A stretch of DNA of 31,095 nt, taken from NCBI GenBank assembly GCA_019424645.1, contig JAHYZB010000054.1, forward strand, positions 6,799 to 37,893, written 5' to 3'. The stretch is from Oxalobacter formigenes (lineage in GTDB: Bacteria > Pseudomonadota > Gammaproteobacteria > Burkholderiales > Burkholderiaceae_D). Both the position numbers and the translations under genes were made by a program. Numbering within the stretch: position 1 is the first letter of the stretch; each line of letters starts with the position of its first letter. Positions 18,795 to 26,800 of the stretch are shown here, piece after piece. The notes beneath the pieces are model-generated. The model was given only the letters and a program-made list of their open reading frames with translations. It was not told the DNA's origin and did not search any database.

Positions 18795-19853
18795 ATGGAT
18801 GCCAGAATTGACACTATGCCTATCGAAGCCGATGCCGTCATTATCGGTGCCGGGCCGGTAGGCCTTTTTCAGGTATTCGAGCTCGGACTGCTCGAAATCA
18901 AGGCGCACGTCATCGATTCCCTGCCCGCTGTCGGAGGCCAATGCGTTGAACTGTATCCCGACAAACCGATTTACGACATTCCGGCCGTGCCTTCCTATAC
19001 AGGTCTTGAACTGACGGAAAACCTGATGAAACAGATCGAGCCTTTCGGCCCGACTTTCCATCTCGGTGAAGAAGTCGTCAGGGTTGAACGCCGTGAAGAC
19101 GGCCGTTTCGATCTGGAAACGTCCATCGGCAAGAAATTCATCACCAAAACCGTATTCATCGCAGCAGGCGTCGGCGCTTTCCAGCCTCGTACCTTAAAGG
19201 TAGACGGTATTGAGCAATTTGAAAATTCCCAGCTCTTTTACCGTGTCAAAGACCCTGAACTCTTCCGCGGAAAGAACCTCGTTGTTTGCGGTGGCGGCGA
19301 TTCCGCACTCGATTGGGCTTTGAAGCTGGTCGACATTGCCGAATCAGTCATCCTGCTTCACCGCCGTGAAGAATACCGCGCCGCGCCTGCTTCCGTTTCC
19401 AAAATGAAGGATTTGTGTGAGGAATACTCCATGCAGGCCCTGACCGGGCAGGTATCGGGCTATGAGGTGAAGGACGGCAAGCTGGCCGAAATCAAGGTCA
19501 CCGGCCTTGACGGTGTCACCCGCCGCCTCCCGTTGGACTGTTTGCTCGTTTTCTTCGGCCTGTCGCCGAAACTGGGACCGATTGCCGAATGGGGTCTTGA
19601 GATCGACCGTCGCCAGATCGTTGTCGACACGGAAAAATTCCAGACGAATATCCCCGGTATTTTTGCCGTGGGTGACATCAATATTTATCCCGGCAAGAAA
19701 AAACTGATCCTCTCAGGATTCCACGAAGCCGCACTGGCCGCTTTTGCAGCCGCGCCCTTCGTTTTCCCGGAAAAGAAAGTCCATCTTCAGTACACCACGA
19801 CTTCCCCGAAACTGCACAAGGTTCTGGGCGTTGAAACACCGACTTTCGATTAG
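18795..19853 (+). CDS. Ferredoxin-NADP reductase, thioredoxin-reductase-like type
   Basis: This flavoenzyme moves electrons between NADPH and ferredoxin in the cytoplasm. The 352-residue protein has an FAD-binding GAGPVG at 18-23 and a second dinucleotide fold with [13 protein letters not shown] around 160-175. The C-terminal FAD segment is [21 protein letters not shown]. It lacks the Cys-x-x-Cys that a true thioredoxin reductase carries in the NADPH domain, so the FNR2 class of the family fits better. The ATG at 18795 lies 12 bases after a GGA, rather far; the ATG at residue 8 is an alternative but has no better site. It lies 113 bases after fdxA on the same strand and ends at a clear terminator. 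Confidence 0.88.
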   Translation: MDARIDTMPIEADAVIIGAGPVGLFQVFELGLLEIKAHVIDSLPAVGGQCVELYPDKPIYDIPAVPSYTGLELTENLMKQIEPFGPTFHLGEEVVRVERREDGRFDLETSIGKKFITKTVFIAAGVGAFQPRTLKVDGIEQFENSQLFYRVKDPELFRGKNLVVCGGGDSALDWALKLVDIAESVILLHRREEYRAAPASVSKMKDLCEEYSMQALTGQVSGYEVKDGKLAEIKVTGLDGVTRRLPLDCLLVFFGLSPKLGPIAEWGLEIDRRQIVVDTEKFQTNIPGIFAVGDINIYPGKKKLILSGFHEAALAAFAAAPFVFPEKKVHLQYTTTSPKLHKVLGVETPTFD

Positions 19854-19872
19854 GCAGCTCATATCATTCTGG

Positions 19873-19897
19873 AAGCCGTTAGCAAAACTAACGGCTT
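19873..19897 (+). terminator. Terminator after the ferredoxin-NADP reductase gene
   Basis: AAGCCGTTAG and CTAACGGCTT form a 10-bp stem around a 5-base loop, followed by a run of T. It lies 20 bases after the stop codon on the plus strand. Confidence 0.88.
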
Positions 19898-19932
19898 TTT
19901 TATTGCGTGAAAAATTTGCGATAATGGCAATG
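19897..19932 (+). promoter_or_regulatory. Putative rnfB promoter abutting the GTG start
   Basis: GATAAT (19920-19925), preceded by TGC as in an extended -10, lies six bases before the GTG start. A -35-like TTTTTA falls 17 bases upstream inside the preceding terminator's T run. Transcription would begin at or beside the start codon, giving a leaderless or near-leaderless mRNA. Confidence 0.4.
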
Positions 19933-20594
19933 TGAAAAATTCTGAAGAAAACAAAACCGGACTGATTGACCGGATTCTCTCCATTCTGCCGCAAACCCAA
20001 TGTACACAATGCGGTTTCGACAGCTGCCGCGCCTATGCGCTGGCCATTGCTGAAAATGGAGTCCCCATCAACCGTTGTCCGACAGGCGGAAAATCCGGAA
20101 TTCAGAAACTGGCCGGAATGCTCAGGCGTGAAGAACTGCCGCTGGATGAGACTTATGGCCAGGAAAAACCGTATTCCATTGCCGTCATCGACGAAGCGAT
20201 ATGCACCGGATGCACGATTTGCATTCAGGTCTGTCCGGTCGACGCTATCATCGGCACCGGCAAAATGATGCATACGGTCATAAACGATTACTGTACCGGC
20301 TGTGAATTATGCATCCCGAAATGCCCGCTCGATTGCATCAGCGTAAAAAACATATCGGGAACGAAACCATTTTCCAAAGTCTGGAATACCGGACATGCGA
20401 ACGCTGCCCGTGAGCGTTTCGAGCGGCGGCAAAGGCGTCTTGAAGAAGAAAAAAACAGCCTGAACCGGGTAAGTGCCAGCAAGCCAGCCGGAGAGGAATG
20501 CGCTTTAAAAACCGAAGATAAAAAATCGGAAATCATCCGCAAGGCGCTGGAACGCGCCCGGGCAAAAGCGAGAGAATACAGCCATAAAAACTGA
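19932..20594 (+). CDS. rnfB: RnfB-like iron-sulfur protein without membrane helix
   Basis: The product resembles the B subunit of the Rnf/Rsx electron-transport complex. Residues 24-49 hold a four-cysteine Fe-S motif (Cys24, 27, 32, 49) as in the RnfB Fe-S domain. Residues 91-101 and 121-131 hold two CxxCxxCxxxCP ferredoxin motifs. The C-terminal 70 residues are charged and Arg/Glu-rich, probably helical. Canonical RnfB starts with a membrane helix; here the cysteine domain begins within 24 residues and no hydrophobic anchor is present. No other rnf gene is in the window. The start is a GTG lying seven bases after a GATAAT hexamer, with no ribosome site. The true partner is unknown; electron transfer in the cytoplasm is the safe inference. 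Confidence 0.85.
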   Translation: MKNSEENKTGLIDRILSILPQTQCTQCGFDSCRAYALAIAENGVPINRCPTGGKSGIQKLAGMLRREELPLDETYGQEKPYSIAVIDEAICTGCTICIQVCPVDAIIGTGKMMHTVINDYCTGCELCIPKCPLDCISVKNISGTKPFSKVWNTGHANAARERFERRQRRLEEEKNSLNRVSASKPAGEECALKTEDKKSEIIRKALERARAKAREYSHKN

Positions 20595-20687
20595 ACCATT
20601 TTTGTCCTGAAATAAGCAGCTGCCTGCCGGATTCCCGAAAAAGTGGCATCATGTCGGCTTCGCTTCCACTATTTTCATGCAAAATAA

Positions 20688-21329
20688 ATGACGCCGAAAA
20701 AAATTGAAGAAATGTTCGAGCGCTTCAAAAAAGCGAATCCTGATCCCCGATCCGAACTGCAATTCAACAATCCTTATGAACTGCTCGTTGCTGTGATGTT
20801 ATCCGCTCAGGCAACGGACATCTCCGTCAACAAGGCGACTGACAAACTGTATCCTGTCGCCAATACTCCCGAATCCATCATTGCGCTGGGTGTCGAAGGA
20901 TTAAAGTCTTACGTCAGGACGATCAACCTGTATCCGACCAAGTCGAAAAACATCATCCGCATGTCGGAAATATTGCTGGAAAAACACAATGGTGAAGTTC
21001 CCGCAGACCGCGAGGCGCTCGAGGCGCTCCCCGGTGTCGGTCGCAAGACGGCGAACGTCGTTTTGAACACAGCATTTAATGAGATGACGATGGCAGTCGA
21101 TACGCATATCTTCCGTGTGGCAAACCGTACCGGACTTGCTCCCGGAAAAAACGTGCTTGAAGTGGAAAAGGGACTCGTGAAGGTCATCCCGCCAAAATAC
21201 ATGATGAACGCCCATCACTGGCTTTTGCTACATGGCCGCTATGTCTGCAAGGCCAAGAATTTCCAGTGTAAAAACTGCCTGATCAACGACCTTTGCGGCT
21301 ATCCGGATAAAACAACGGCAGCAAAGTAA
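20688..21329 (+). CDS. nth: Endonuclease III, Fe-S DNA glycosylase/AP lyase
   Basis: Nth removes oxidised pyrimidines from DNA and nicks the abasic site (base excision repair). The 213-residue protein has the helix-hairpin-helix LEALPGVGRKTANVVL with catalytic Lys120, and Asp138 in AVDTHIFRV. The 4Fe-4S cysteines are Cys187, 194, 197 and 203 (CxxxxxxCxxCxxxxxC). All these positions equal the E. coli numbering. Start at ATG 20688; no clear ribosome site is visible. It follows the RnfB-like gene by 93 bases, and its last codons form one arm of the hairpin that probably terminates the convergent rluB transcript. Confidence 0.97.
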   Translation: MTPKKIEEMFERFKKANPDPRSELQFNNPYELLVAVMLSAQATDISVNKATDKLYPVANTPESIIALGVEGLKSYVRTINLYPTKSKNIIRMSEILLEKHNGEVPADREALEALPGVGRKTANVVLNTAFNEMTMAVDTHIFRVANRTGLAPGKNVLEVEKGLVKVIPPKYMMNAHHWLLLHGRYVCKAKNFQCKNCLINDLCGYPDKTTAAK

Positions 21330-21343
21330 AGCCTCGCTGCCGT
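21315..21343 (-). terminator. Terminator after rluB, overlapping the end of nth
   Basis: ACGGCAGC and GCTGCCGT form an 8-bp stem around a 13-base loop. On the minus strand it is followed by TGTTTTAT and lies about 23 bases after the rluB stop. One arm is made of the last coding bases of the convergent nth gene. Confidence 0.5.
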
Positions 21344-21365
21344 CTCAAATCACCATCGGGATTTT

Positions 21366-22874
21366 TTATTTCCCGCGGCGACGTTGTCCCTGCTGACCGC
21401 GAGTACCCCGCGAATTGGTACGCATGGTTGTCGATTCCACTCTGCCTGCATAACCAAAAGTTGTCTGAAGTGGATCAGGCTGGCGAGAGCGGGATGTCCC
21501 TTTCTGTCCGGCAGAACTTTTTTGTCCGGTCTGGCCTTTCTTCGAACGGGAATCATTATTACGGAATTCATGCATGGACAGGGTTTCGGAACGGCCGAAA
21601 CCGGCCTTGTCCTGCCCCTGACGTTTTCCGCCAGCACTGCGGCCTTTTGCCGTTTCCGTCGCGTTCTTGTCCCCTTTCGGTTCCAGACCGGACAGGCGCA
21701 TCAGATTGCGCACAGCATTATCGTCGAGTTCGTCCCAACGACCCCGTTTCAGATTCTGGGGAAGTGTTATGACACCATATCGGGTACGGATCAGACGGGA
21801 AACTGTCAGACCGACCGATTCGAACATACGACGCACCTCACGGTTTCGGCCTTCACCGATCGTGACGCGATACCACTTGTTGATCCCTTCGCCACCACCG
21901 TCGGCGATATTCGAAAACTGGCCTATGCCATCCCCCAGATCGACACCGGCCAGCAGCTTCTGCCGCATGCCTTCTTCAAGCTCGCCCAGTGTACGGACGG
22001 CATATTCACGTTCGATATTATAACGGGGATGCATCAGGCGGTTGGCCAGATCACCGTTATTGGTAAACAGAAGCAGGCCTTCCGTATTGAAGTCCAGACG
22101 GCCGACTGCCAGCCATTTGCTGTTTTTGAGCGATGGCAGATTATCGAAAACGGATGGTCTTTTTTCCGGATCGTCACGGCTGACGATTTCACCGGCAGGT
22201 TTGTGGTAAAGCATGACTTTCGGGAGGCTTTTCGTCACTTTGCGCTGCAAGAGTTTTCCGTTGATGCGCACCTGATCGGTCGGCAAGATTCTCTGGCCGA
22301 TATGAGCCGGTTCACCATTGACGGAAACGCGTCCGGCAATGATCAGCTCTTCCATATCGCGACGGGAACCGAGACCGGCATCGGCAAGCACCTTGTGAAG
22401 CTTGGGAGCGTCGTCTTCAGCTCTCAATTCACGTTTGGCGCTCTTTTGTTTCGAAGGGGCTCTGGAAGCATCGCCCTCATCATTAATCCTGTCGTAATCG
22501 TCTAAGGTCACAAACTGGAAAACGTTGCCTGCATCGTTTTTGTCCGTGTTTTTCCGGTTTTTCGGCGCATTCCGGTTCATTTTGGCAACCGGTTTTCCGG
22601 GCGTTTTCTTTCCGGGTGCCGGTTTGTCGGCAAGCGCTTCGGATCTGGCGCCAGATGAAACCGGTACTGACGCTGTTTCTGAACCCGTTTCCACCCCATC
22701 TGCAGCGACTGCTCTGGAAGACGGTTTTCTTGTTGTCCGGGATACCGGTTTGGCTGGTGCATTTTTAACCGTTTTCTTTTTCGGACGCGTTTGTTTTTCA
22801 GCCTTCACTTCTGGCGATTCATTTACCGCTTCAACCGGTGCTCCAACATCCATATCGTTATCCATTTCAATCAT
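21366..22874 (-). CDS. rluB: 23S rRNA pseudouridine(2605) synthase RluB, with long tails
   Basis: RluB converts U2605 of 23S rRNA to pseudouridine. A central catalytic unit is flanked by unusual tails. Residues 1 to about 155 are Lys/Ala/Pro/Thr-rich and look disordered. An S4 RNA-binding domain follows ([20 protein letters not shown], about 158-215), then the synthase domain with catalytic Asp261 in [18 protein letters not shown]. The C-terminal 110 or so residues are Gly/Arg/Gln/Ser-rich and basic. At 502 residues it is far longer than the E. coli enzyme (about 290). I chose ATG 22874; the frame continues two codons to a TTG and no start has a well-spaced ribosome site. It follows scpB, a common pairing. 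Confidence 0.93.
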   Translation of the reverse strand: MIEMDNDMDVGAPVEAVNESPEVKAEKQTRPKKKTVKNAPAKPVSRTTRKPSSRAVAADGVETGSETASVPVSSGARSEALADKPAPGKKTPGKPVAKMNRNAPKNRKNTDKNDAGNVFQFVTLDDYDRINDEGDASRAPSKQKSAKRELRAEDDAPKLHKVLADAGLGSRRDMEELIIAGRVSVNGEPAHIGQRILPTDQVRINGKLLQRKVTKSLPKVMLYHKPAGEIVSRDDPEKRPSVFDNLPSLKNSKWLAVGRLDFNTEGLLLFTNNGDLANRLMHPRYNIEREYAVRTLGELEEGMRQKLLAGVDLGDGIGQFSNIADGGGEGINKWYRVTIGEGRNREVRRMFESVGLTVSRLIRTRYGVITLPQNLKRGRWDELDDNAVRNLMRLSGLEPKGDKNATETAKGRSAGGKRQGQDKAGFGRSETLSMHEFRNNDSRSKKGQTGQKSSAGQKGTSRSRQPDPLQTTFGYAGRVESTTMRTNSRGTRGQQGQRRRGK

Positions 22875-22928
22875 ACTCAAACAATTATTATCTGTTTCCT
22901 GTATTGCACATCTGGCCGCATGAAGGGC

Positions 22929-23480
22929 TCAGATGGAATCCATATCCATTTCCTGCAACACCTGTAATGGTGGCAGCTGTTCCAGTGAAGCCAGTCCCAG
23001 ATCGCTCAAAAACTGTGAAGTCGTGGCCAAAAGCGCAGGACGGCCCGGAACCTCACGATGGCCAATCACTTCAATCCAGCCTCTTTCTTCCAGCAGGCGT
23101 ATGGCTTGGGCATTGACCGTCACACCGCGAATCCGTTCGATATCCCCTCTGGTAACGGGTTGGTTATAGGCTATGATCGCCAGTATTTCCATCGTTGCCC
23201 TGCTGTACCGTGGAGGTTTTTCCTGACGCAGTTTTTCCAGATAGGGTTTCATTTCCAAACGGCTCTGAAAACGCCAGCCGTTCGAAACATTGACCAGTTC
23301 CAGTCCCTTGCCCAACCAGTCGTTTTGCAGCTCCCCGATCAGCGACCTGAGCCGGTCGGCACCGATTTTTCCGCCTCGTACATCGCCTTCAAACATGCTT
23401 CTGATGTCCTGTAACGACAGGGGTTCCCGGGCACACAACAAGGCCGTTTCGAGGATTTTTTTTTCCTCTTCCATATTCAT
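22929..23480 (-). CDS. scpB: Segregation and condensation protein B
   Basis: ScpB joins Smc and ScpA in the bacterial condensin that compacts and separates chromosomes. The product (about 183 residues) is made of two winged-helix domains. The second contains the family's most conserved stretch, PPRYSRATMEILAIIAYNQP followed by VTRGDIERIRGV. The frame opens at a GTG (23507), but MNMEEEKKILETALLCA from the ATG at 23480 fits the family start; the ATG at 23474 is also possible. rluB follows 55 bases downstream, as in many proteobacteria. The partner scpA is not next to it here; upstream is a noncoding gap and a divergent glucan synthase gene. Confidence 0.93.
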   Translation of the reverse strand: MNMEEEKKILETALLCAREPLSLQDIRSMFEGDVRGGKIGADRLRSLIGELQNDWLGKGLELVNVSNGWRFQSRLEMKPYLEKLRQEKPPRYSRATMEILAIIAYNQPVTRGDIERIRGVTVNAQAIRLLEERGWIEVIGHREVPGRPALLATTSQFLSDLGLASLEQLPPLQVLQEMDMDSI

Positions 23481-23632
23481 ACGAATCAAGGAATTCCGAA
23501 GTTTCACTGAAAATCGCGGGCAGCGAGGACAAATGAAAACCAGAATTTTTACCGGGCTTTTTAACCCGCGCTAAGGGAAATCCGGCTGAACACGTCTTTC
23601 CAGAGAGAAACGACTGTGGAAACGTCAAACCG

Positions 23633-23674
23633 GACAAGGCCACACATGCCAGAAACCTTCCCTTGTCATGTGTG
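23633..23674. repeat. Interleaved inverted repeats upstream of the glucan synthase gene
   Basis: GACAAGG (23633-23639) pairs with CCTTGTC (23661-23667), and the adjacent CACACATG (23641-23648) pairs with CATGTGTG (23667-23674). The arms occur in the order A, B, A', B', sharing one base, so the two stems cannot easily form together. They could be alternative RNA hairpins or a DNA operator. They end 10 bases before the -35-like site. Confidence 0.6.
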
Positions 23675-23684
23675 TCGAATTTAT

Positions 23685-23713
23685 TTGCCAAAAAGCACTG
23701 TCGAGAATGTAAA
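23685..23713 (+). promoter_or_regulatory. Putative promoter of the glucan synthase gene
   Basis: TTGCCA (23685-23690, five of six consensus bases) is followed after 17 bases by TGTAAA (23708-23713, four of six). The start would fall near 23720, giving a leader of about 120 bases. Confidence 0.45.
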
Positions 23714-23841
23714 ACATAACAGAAACAGTGTCCAGCCAAAAAGGAAAAGAAAGGCTGAAAACCTGATTTGTGTTGCTACTTTTTCCCTTTTGCGGTTTTT
23801 TGTCAAGCCTTATCTGCCGCTTGTTTGAAGCAGGAAAAGCC

Positions 23842-26800
23842 ATGGTCAAAAAAGTCGCAATATTCCCGGTTCAGTTGATCTTCACCAAGCTGCCGATATC
23901 ATTTTATTGCGATGTTATGCCTGATCAGGACTACCCTACATTCATCTTGAAGAGGTGCCCCAAATTGAAGACCATCAGCACATTTTTCAATTTATTCAGC
24001 CAACCCGAGTTTTTCATTCATGATCAGGCCGGCAAAAATACAGCCGCCGGTTTCGAACTTGAAGAAGAACCCTTGCGCTCCGAGCTCTATAGCATTACGC
24101 AAATGGACCAGTATGGAAAATACCTTGGTCGTACACATGTATTGTCAGACATGCACGAAAAAGACCGCCTGCTGGCGCGCCTTGCCGATAATGAGACCGT
24201 TATACGTCGCGTATATGACATTCTCGCGTCAGCTGTGCGCTCGGAAAACCGGATCACCCCGGCAGCGGAGTGGCTTCTGGACAACTTCTATCTCATAGAG
24301 GAACAGATCCAGATAGCGAAAAACCATCTGCCTGAAAAATACAGCAGTGAACTGCCACGGCTTTCCAACGGGACAATGGGCTCTGTGCCCCGTGTCTATG
24401 AACTCGCTCTGGAAGTCGTCTCCCACGGGGACGGCCATATCGAGGCCAACAGTCTTTCCCATTTCATTTCTTCCTACCAGAGTGAATCCGTTTTGACGCT
24501 GGGTGAACTCTGGGCCATTCCGATCATGCTCCGTCTGGCCCTGATTGAAAACCTCCGGCGGGTTGCTGTCCGGCTGGCCATCTCGCGCGCCCATCACGAG
24601 CTGGCGGAAGAATGGGTCCAGAAATTCACCGATACGGCGGAAAACGATCCGGGCAACCTGATCCTTCAGGTCGCCGATCTGGCCCGTTCCGACCCGCCAA
24701 TGGTCAGTGCCTTCGTTGCCGAGCTGACGCGTCGCCTGCAAAGCCAGAAAGCGATTCTTGCACTTCCGTTGACGTGGATTTCGCAACGTCTTTCGGAAAC
24801 AGGGATGACTATCGAACAACTGGTCATGATCGAAACCCAGCGGCAGGCAGCCGATCAGGTCAGCATCAGCAACAGTATCGGAAGCATCCGGCTGCTCGGT
24901 GCAATGGACTGGCACGAATTTGTCGAATCCCTCTCGGTCGTCGAACAGATTTTGCGCACGGACCCGACGGAAGTTTATCCACGTATGGATTTTGCTTCCC
25001 GGGATCATTACCGGCACCAGATCGAAAAAATGGCCAAAAGAAGTGCCATGACGGAAGTCGACGTCGCGAGAAAAGCCATTGGCCTGACAGAAGAGGCCTT
25101 CAACAATCCGGACAGCAATGAACGCTCCAGACATGTCGGCTTTTACCTGATCGACAAGGGTCGGCCGGAACTGGAAAAAGACATACAGATGAAAAAGACC
25201 CGTCTGGAAAAATGGATGGGATCGAGTATCTGTTCCCCCGTTTTTGCCTATCTCGGTTCTTTTGCCGCCGTAACACTGATCCTGTCGGCATGGCTGCTTT
25301 ACGGGTCTGATATCGACAAACTGCCTCTCTGGTTATGGACCTTGACTGCTATCGCTACTCTTTTGGCATCCAGCCAGCTGTCGCTTGCTCTTGTGAACTG
25401 GCTGACGACATTCCCGACCGTGTCGACTCCATTGCCCAAAATGGATTTTTCCAAAGGTATTCCGGAAGGATATGAAACCCTTGTCGTAATACCGACCATG
25501 CTGATTTCCGAAAAACAGATTGAAAAACTGTGCGACAACCTGGAAGTCCACTATCTCGCCAATCGTGACAAACGGCTGAAATTTTGCCTGTTGACCGACT
25601 TTGTCGATGCGGACCGGGAAACCATGCCCCAAGACGCGGCGCTGGTTCACCGGTTGACCACCCTGATCGACGAACTCAACGGAAAGCACGCAGATGATGA
25701 CGAAGGTCCTTTCCTTGCCCTGAACCGCCCACGAAAATGGAATGTCAGTGAAAAGAAATGGATCGGCTATGAGCGCAAGCGCGGCAAACTGGAAGCCCTG
25801 AACGCCCTTTTGACCGGGCACGATACCAACGCATTTACGATCAAAACCGGCTCGACAGGCGATCTCGACAAGACCCGTTATGTCATTACTCTCGATTCCG
25901 ATACAAACCTTCTGCGCGATTCGGCCAGACAGTTTGTCGGTGCGATGGCGCATCCGCTGAACCGTGCCCGCTATAGTGCCGGAAAAGACAGGGTCGTCGA
26001 AGGCTACGGTATTCTTCAGCCCCGCATCACAACCAGCCTTCCCGCCGCGAATGCCTCATGGTACGAAAGATTGTGCAGCGGTGACGCAGGCATCGATCCC
26101 TATACCAAAACCGTTTCAGATGTTTATCAGGATGTTTTCGGTGAAGGGTCTTTCATTGGCAAAGGCATATATGACGTTGGGATCGTTTACAAGACCCTGA
26201 ATGAACGCTTGCCGGATAACAGTATCCTGAGCCACGATCTGATCGAAGGCTGTTATGCCCGCTCGGGCCTCATGAGCGATGGACAGCTTTATGAACAATA
26301 CCCGTCGAGTTATCTGGCCGACGTCAAGCGGCGTCACCGCTGGATCAGGGGAGACTGGCAACTGCTGAAATGGCTGTTTCCGCTTGTTCCCGATACACGG
26401 CCTCAAAACAAAATTGGCAAGCAACGCAATCCCCTGACCCTGCTTTCCCGGTGGAAACTGTTCGATAATTTGCGCCGCAGCCTCTTCGCTCCGGCAGCCG
26501 CTTTCCTGTTTTTTACAAGCTGGACTGTCCTGAAGCCGACCTGGGCCTGGACACTGTTTTTACTCGCCATTTTCTTTCTGCCTCCGCTGCTCGCCTCGTT
26601 GACGGATCTGGTGAAGAAAAGCCCGGACATCAGCTTGAGACAGCATCTGTCTGCTACGTCGGTTTCCATCCGGCAGCACTTCATGACGGCTATCCTGTCG
26701 CTGGTATTGATTCCTCACGAAGCCTGCTATTCGGTCGAAGCCATTTTACGGACACTCTGGAGAACGTTTTTCACCAGACGCCACATGATGCAATGGGTTC

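Larger units (their letters stand above)
23481..23841. other. Divergent intergenic region scpB / glucan synthase
   Basis: This 361-base gap holds no supported gene. It contains the interleaved inverted repeats at 23633-23674 and a candidate promoter facing the glucan synthase. The stretch 23714-23831 is A/T- and purine-rich and lies in the presumed 5' untranslated region. A 70-codon frame at 23616-23828 has no ribosome site and overlaps these elements, so I do not count it as a gene. Confidence 0.6.

Noticed and set aside
18795..19853. Reading the flavoprotein as thioredoxin reductase
   Set aside because: The fold is similar, but the NADPH domain has no Cys-x-x-Cys redox motif, which a bacterial thioredoxin reductase needs.
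23616..23828. 70-codon plus-strand frame just before the glucan synthase gene, with a CHVC motif
   Set aside because: GTG start without ribosome site, overlaps the inverted repeats and candidate promoter, and its basic composition follows from A-rich DNA. A small leader gene cannot be fully excluded.
24229..25134. 301-codon minus-strand frame opposite the start of the glucan synthase gene
   Set aside because: The plus-strand frame reads a coherent synthase N-domain here (PRVYELALEVVSHGDGHIE); the opposite frame shows no family features.
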